Shown here: positions 60,822 to 64,000 of the stretch, in pieces
How positions within the stretch are numbered: position 1 is the first letter of the stretch
How the letters are laid out: the number at the start of each line of letters is the position of its first letter
From: CAZBUK01 sp964495085
GTDB lineage: Bacteria > Bacteroidota > Ignavibacteria > T3Sed10-11
Assembly: GCA_964495085.1 (NCBI GenBank)
Contig: CAZBUK010000010.1
Span: forward strand, 1 to 64,000
Direction: 5' to 3'
DNA length: 64,000 nt
Position numbers and translations under genes: made by a program
The notes under the pieces: model-generated
Database searches by the model: none
Told to the model about the DNA's origin: nothing
What the model saw: the letters and a program-made list of their open reading frames with translations, nothing else

Positions 60822-61271
60822 ATGGAAAAAATAGAAAATTCTAAATTTAAAAATCGGCGTCCATTTTTAAACATTTTGTTGTGGGGTAGTCTAACAACTG
60901 TTTCGGCATCGGTATTGTATCCGATGATACGCTATTTATTTCCTCCGAAAATTTCGCATGCAGGTCCGAGGTCTGTTACCGCAGGATATACTGATGAGTT
61001 GGCAGCAAACAGCGGGAAAGTAGTCAGATTCGGAACGAAGCCCGTTATTGTAATTAAAACACCAGAAGGTGAAGTAAGAGCATTCTCTGCTATATGCACA
61101 CACTTAGCTTGTATTGTACAATACCGTGAAGATTATCAACACATATGGTGTGCATGTCACAATGGACATTTTGATCTAAATGGAAAAAACATCGCCGGTC
61201 CACCGCCACTACCGTTGGAACTGTATAATATAAGCATCAGAGGCAATGAAATAATTGTAATGAAAGAATAA
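60822..61271 (+). CDS. Rieske [2Fe-2S] protein
   Basis: A 149-residue protein with one N-terminal TM helix (about 15-35) and a Rieske domain: the cluster ligands are in ICTHLACIVQY (C-T-H) and WCACHNGHFDLNGKNIAGPPP (C-x2-H). This resembles the iron-sulfur subunit of cytochrome bc-type complexes, but no cytochrome b gene is adjacent. It may serve another membrane oxidoreductase, perhaps with the broken FAD protein that follows after 6 bp. Confidence 0.87.
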   Translation: MEKIENSKFKNRRPFLNILLWGSLTTVSASVLYPMIRYLFPPKISHAGPRSVTAGYTDELAANSGKVVRFGTKPVIVIKTPEGEVRAFSAICTHLACIVQYREDYQHIWCACHNGHFDLNGKNIAGPPPLPLELYNISIRGNEIIVMKE

Positions 61272-61277
61272 GAAACT

Positions 61278-61693
61278 TTGAACAACAAACAGATCCACAT
61301 CGAAGGCGCGGGTCCATCGGGTCTTACCGCAGCAATTAATCTTAAACGTGCCGGTTTGCGCGTAATAGTGCACGAAAAAAATCAGGATGCCAGGATGAGA
61401 TTTAACGGTGATTTTCAGGGATTGGAAAATTGGACGGCTGATGAAGATGTTCCCGAATTTCTACGTTCGATGGGAGTTTCAGTCAATTTTCTTGTGAACC
61501 ATACTCGGCAGAATATTATGGTCCGTCATTAAAGAAAGTAACCGTTAATAGTTCAAAGCCGCATTTTTATCTTGTAGAGTGGGGCACCAATTACGGTTCG
61601 TTGGATCAAGGATTGAAACGGCAAGCGATAGATGCCGGAGTCGATTTTCGATGGAAATCTAAACTCGAAACGACCGCATCAAAACCTACTTAA
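61278..61693 (+). pseudogene. FAD-dependent oxidoreductase fragment (geranylgeranyl-reductase-like)
   Basis: The TTG start at 61278 gives IHIEGAGPSGLTAAINLKRAG (FAD dinucleotide fold) and MRFNGDFQGLENW, typical of the geranylgeranyl-reductase-like family. The frame ends at 61532, but from about 61493 another frame carries on the family pattern (EYYGPSLKKV..., YGSLDQGLKRQAIDAGVDF) to TAA at 61693. The remaining two thirds of a normal protein (about 350-400 residues) is absent. It is both frameshifted and truncated. Positions 61694-61960 hold no clear coding sequence. Confidence 0.72.
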
Positions 61694-61871
61694 ATAGCAT
61701 AGATTAAATTGGAAAAAGAATATTTTATACCTCCTCGCACGTATACAATACAGAACAAGATTAATCGACAAAAATTGTATGCACGAAGACTGCGATTGTA
61801 TGTGGTGCAGACATCGAACATCTTAATATATATGCCTCCACTATCGACCGGGATGTGAAAAATCGGACCGG

Positions 61872-61919
61872 TTAGGTATCAGGAGAAATTCTACAAATAT
61901 GACCCATTTTGATACCTAA
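61872..61919. repeat. Inverted repeat before the epimerase gene
   Basis: Ten-bp perfect arms TTAGGTATCA and TGATACCTAA enclose 28 nt and are followed by AATTTT. It may be a weak terminator after the pseudogene or a boundary repeat of the next region. Confidence 0.5.
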
Positions 61920-62008
61920 AATTTTACACAATTCTTTGAAATAAATATTACGCAATCAAGTCAATGAACATGTATTCTTTCATAAATAACAATCAGGAAA
62001 GAATAGCT

Positions 62009-63148
62009 ATGAATATAAAAGCTAGTAACAAAACGGAAAGTGGGATTGTCATTGTTACGGGCTCCAACGGAACGATTGGCGATGCCGTTATGCGGCAGTT
62101 TGTCGGACGATTTGAGGATGTGGTTGGTTTCGACCGCAAGGCACGTAATCCCCCGCCGCCAGGCTGCACCGCCGTAGCCGTTGACATCACGTCGGACGAG
62201 AGCATGCAGCAAGGACTATATATGATCCGCGAACACCACGGAACACACGTCGCGTCGGTAATTCATCTTGCCGCTTACTATGATTTTTCCGGTGAGTCAA
62301 GCGAGAAATATAACGAAATAACCGTGCGCGGAACGAGACATCTACTGCACAGCTTGCGCGAACTTTCTTTTAAGGTCGAGCAGTTTATTTTTTCCAGCAC
62401 GATGCTCGTTCACGAGCCAGTTGAACCGGGTGAGTTTATAAACGAAGATTCGCCGATTAAAGCGGCTTGGGCATACCCGGAATCGAAAGTTCGTACCGAG
62501 CAGCTTATTCGCGATGAGCGCGGCGATATTCCCGCCGTATTTCTTCGTATATCCGGTGTGTATGACGACATCTGCCACTCGATTCCGCTCGCCCATCAGA
62601 TTCAGCGCATTTATGAACGATGGCTGACTAGTCGTGTCTTTCCCGGCGACGTGGCACATGGACAATCGTTTTTGCATCTGGATGATTTGGTTGATATTTT
62701 CACGCGGCTCGTCAAACGCCGCAAAGAGCTACCCCCGATTTTGCCGCTTATCGTCGGCGAACCCGAACCGCTCACATACAGTGAATTACAGCATACTTTT
62801 GGTCGGTTGATTCACGGAGAGGAATGGGAAACAACACAGATACCGAAGGCATTAGCAAAAATGGGCGCGTGGTTTCAAGATATTACGCCGTTTGTGAAAG
62901 AACCGTTTATCAAGCCTTGGATGATTGATTACGCCGACGACCATTACGCACTGGACATTACACGTGCCCGCAAGCTGCTCGATTGGGAGCCGAAACGAAG
63001 TTTGCGTGGGACGATTCCAAAAATGATTGCCGCGCTCAAAGCCGACCCAGTCAACTGGTATCGGGAAAACAATCTGAAATTGCCGTCGCAGCTCGTTGAA
63101 ATGAAGGAAACGGTGAAAAATAAATCGCAAGAAGGAAACGAGCAATGA
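62009..63148 (+). CDS. NAD-dependent epimerase/dehydratase family protein
   Basis: A 379-residue extended SDR protein. IVIVTGSNGTIGDAV is the NAD-binding motif; IFSSTMLVHEP and AWAYPESKVRTEQL give the Ser and the Y-x3-K catalytic pair. The C-terminal part is longer than in simple sugar epimerases (ALDITRARKLLDWEPKRSLRGTI). The ATG at 62009 is preferred to that at 61964, which has no ribosome site. Codon use is visibly richer in GCG/CGC than the island. The 4-bp overlap with the next gene suggests a two-gene unit; I recall SPW/VKOR proteins beside such epimerases. Confidence 0.85.
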   Translation: MNIKASNKTESGIVIVTGSNGTIGDAVMRQFVGRFEDVVGFDRKARNPPPPGCTAVAVDITSDESMQQGLYMIREHHGTHVASVIHLAAYYDFSGESSEKYNEITVRGTRHLLHSLRELSFKVEQFIFSSTMLVHEPVEPGEFINEDSPIKAAWAYPESKVRTEQLIRDERGDIPAVFLRISGVYDDICHSIPLAHQIQRIYERWLTSRVFPGDVAHGQSFLHLDDLVDIFTRLVKRRKELPPILPLIVGEPEPLTYSELQHTFGRLIHGEEWETTQIPKALAKMGAWFQDITPFVKEPFIKPWMIDYADDHYALDITRARKLLDWEPKRSLRGTIPKMIAALKADPVNWYRENNLKLPSQLVEMKETVKNKSQEGNEQ

Positions 63149-64000
63149 ATAACAAACACGAACAATACGGCGAACAATCATCGCCCAATCGGGAAAAACA
63201 AGAGGCGCAAGAGAGCAATAAAACCGGTATGTCGGAAATGTCAACGGAAGAACACGCCAAGATGACGAAGGACAAATCGGGTGCTGAACAATCGCAATCA
63301 ATATCGCACGGTTCGATGAGCGGGGTGGGCGGAGCCGACCACACGGAACTGATGTGGCGTGAATCGCTCTGGGCGAGTTTTGTCAATTTGCTTCTGGGCG
63401 CGTGGCTTGTTACAAGCCCGTTCACTTTCGGCTACCAAAGCGCAGAAATGACTTGGAGCGATGTCGTGAGTGGTTTGCTCGTTGTCGTTTTTTCCTTGCT
63501 ATCTACTTCGCGCAAATTGAACGCTTATGCACGGTGGGCGGTATGTTTCGTGGGCATCTGGTTATTGTTTGCACCCCTGGTTTTCTGGTCGCCCACCGCT
63601 ACTGCATATTTGAATGATACGCTTGTTGGTGCACTCCTCATTGCTTTCGCCGTTCTTGTGCCGAAGATGCCCGGAATGGATATGTCGGTGATGGACGGCG
63701 CGGAGGTTCCGCCCGGCTGGTCGTACAATCCTTCGTCGTGGCTGCAACGCGCTCCGATTATCCTCCTCGCGTTCGTCGGATTACTCGCCTCGCGCTATAT
63801 GGCAGCATATCAGCTTGGACACATCAGTTCGGTTTATGACCCGTTTTTTGACGACGGTACGCAGCGAGTTCTCGAATCGGATGTCTCGAAAATGTTTCCG
63901 ATTTCCGATGCGGGACTCGGCGCATTTGCTTATATGCTGGAAATATTGATGGGTTTTATGGGTAACAAGGCGCGTTGGAGAACGATGCCCTGGATGGTCA
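63145..64000 (+). CDS. SPW/VKOR-type membrane protein (partial, runs off the window)
   Basis: The ATG at 63145 overlaps the epimerase TGA. At least 285 residues are encoded, with no stop before the window end. A hydrophilic N-terminus (about 1-75) is followed by four TM helices with SPW-type repeats (WASFVNLLLGAWLVTSPFTF; WLLFAPLVFWSPTATAYLND). The next part (VYDPFFDDGTQRVLESDVSKMFPISDAGLGAFAYMLE) resembles vitamin K epoxide reductase (VKOR) proteins. A quinone-linked thiol oxidation role is suggested but the Cys motif is not yet reached. Confidence 0.78.
   Translation, partial: MNNKHEQYGEQSSPNREKQEAQESNKTGMSEMSTEEHAKMTKDKSGAEQSQSISHGSMSGVGGADHTELMWRESLWASFVNLLLGAWLVTSPFTFGYQSAEMTWSDVVSGLLVVVFSLLSTSRKLNAYARWAVCFVGIWLLFAPLVFWSPTATAYLNDTLVGALLIAFAVLVPKMPGMDMSVMDGAEVPPGWSYNPSSWLQRAPIILLAFVGLLASRYMAAYQLGHISSVYDPFFDDGTQRVLESDVSKMFPISDAGLGAFAYMLEILMGFMGNKARWRTMPWMV

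Noticed and set aside
61779..61826. Tiny Cys-rich open frame (MHEDCDCMWCRHRTS)
   Set aside because: Fifteen residues with no ribosome site in a degenerate stretch; not enough support.

Overview
The window looks like a chromosome segment of a Gram-negative bacterium, most plausibly from an FCB-type lineage outside classical Bacteroidota (for example Marinimicrobia, KSB1, Calditrichota or Ignavibacteria-like). The basis is a complete Kdo/LPS-export gene set with a long OstA-like protein, a TonB-dependent receptor with a carboxypeptidase-regulatory-like N-terminus, clear Shine-Dalgarno sites, and CIRCE/HrcA heat-shock control. The lineage is inference. No rRNA or tRNA gene and no CRISPR array was seen.

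Region 1 (1-22 kb, all minus strand) is housekeeping. It holds ssrA (tmRNA) with its terminator, a LOG-family protein, an SDR, ygfZ, an orphan MalK/UgpC-type ABC ATPase, aroA, gpmI, and the classic rimP-nusA-infB-rbfA-truB-ribF-rpsO-pnp block. Above that lie a thioesterase, lnt, a PAP2 phosphatase, a DedA protein, ispF, acylphosphatase and an EamA transporter. Region 2 (22-30 kb, plus strand) holds hrcA-grpE-dnaJ without dnaK, a ComEA-like helix-hairpin-helix protein, a pilin-like protein, a PilM-like protein, rsmD, coaD, an aminotransferase, and an FmdB zinc-ribbon gene behind a perfect CIRCE operator. Region 3 (30-42 kb, minus strand) holds tyrA, a DAHP synthase, the LPS block kdsA-kdsC-unknown-kdsD-lptC-ostA/lptA-lptB, a DAACS symporter with an unusual insertion, an FKBP, purE and an isocitrate dehydrogenase-type enzyme.

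Region 4 (about 42.7-61.7 kb, plus strand, visibly more AT-rich) is a heavy-metal (copper/silver-like) island. It carries a CusC/CusB/CusA-type efflux system whose adaptor has two heavy-metal-binding modules. Around it are many small Cys-, Met- or His-rich proteins: two YHS proteins, two HYC_CC_PP-like proteins, a GDCCVFCSYG protein and Met-rich proteins. Two zinc-ribbon membrane proteins, one FtrD-like and one CcmH-like, bracket a TonB receptor. The island also has a glutaredoxin-like membrane protein, DUF302, SHOCT, P-II-like proteins, an isoprenylcysteine-methyltransferase-like protein and a Rieske protein. Inside it sits an HhH/PD-(D/E)XK-like nuclease. Several genes here are broken by frameshifts or stops, and palindromic repeats lie between and even inside genes, so the island looks mobile, recently assembled or decaying.

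Region 5 (62-64 kb) has a different composition. It holds an NAD-dependent epimerase overlapping by 4 bp a SPW/VKOR-type membrane protein that runs off the window.

Limits: function calls come from reading motifs, with no database search. Frameshifts cannot be separated from assembly errors here. Positions 1-142 hold nothing I can support.
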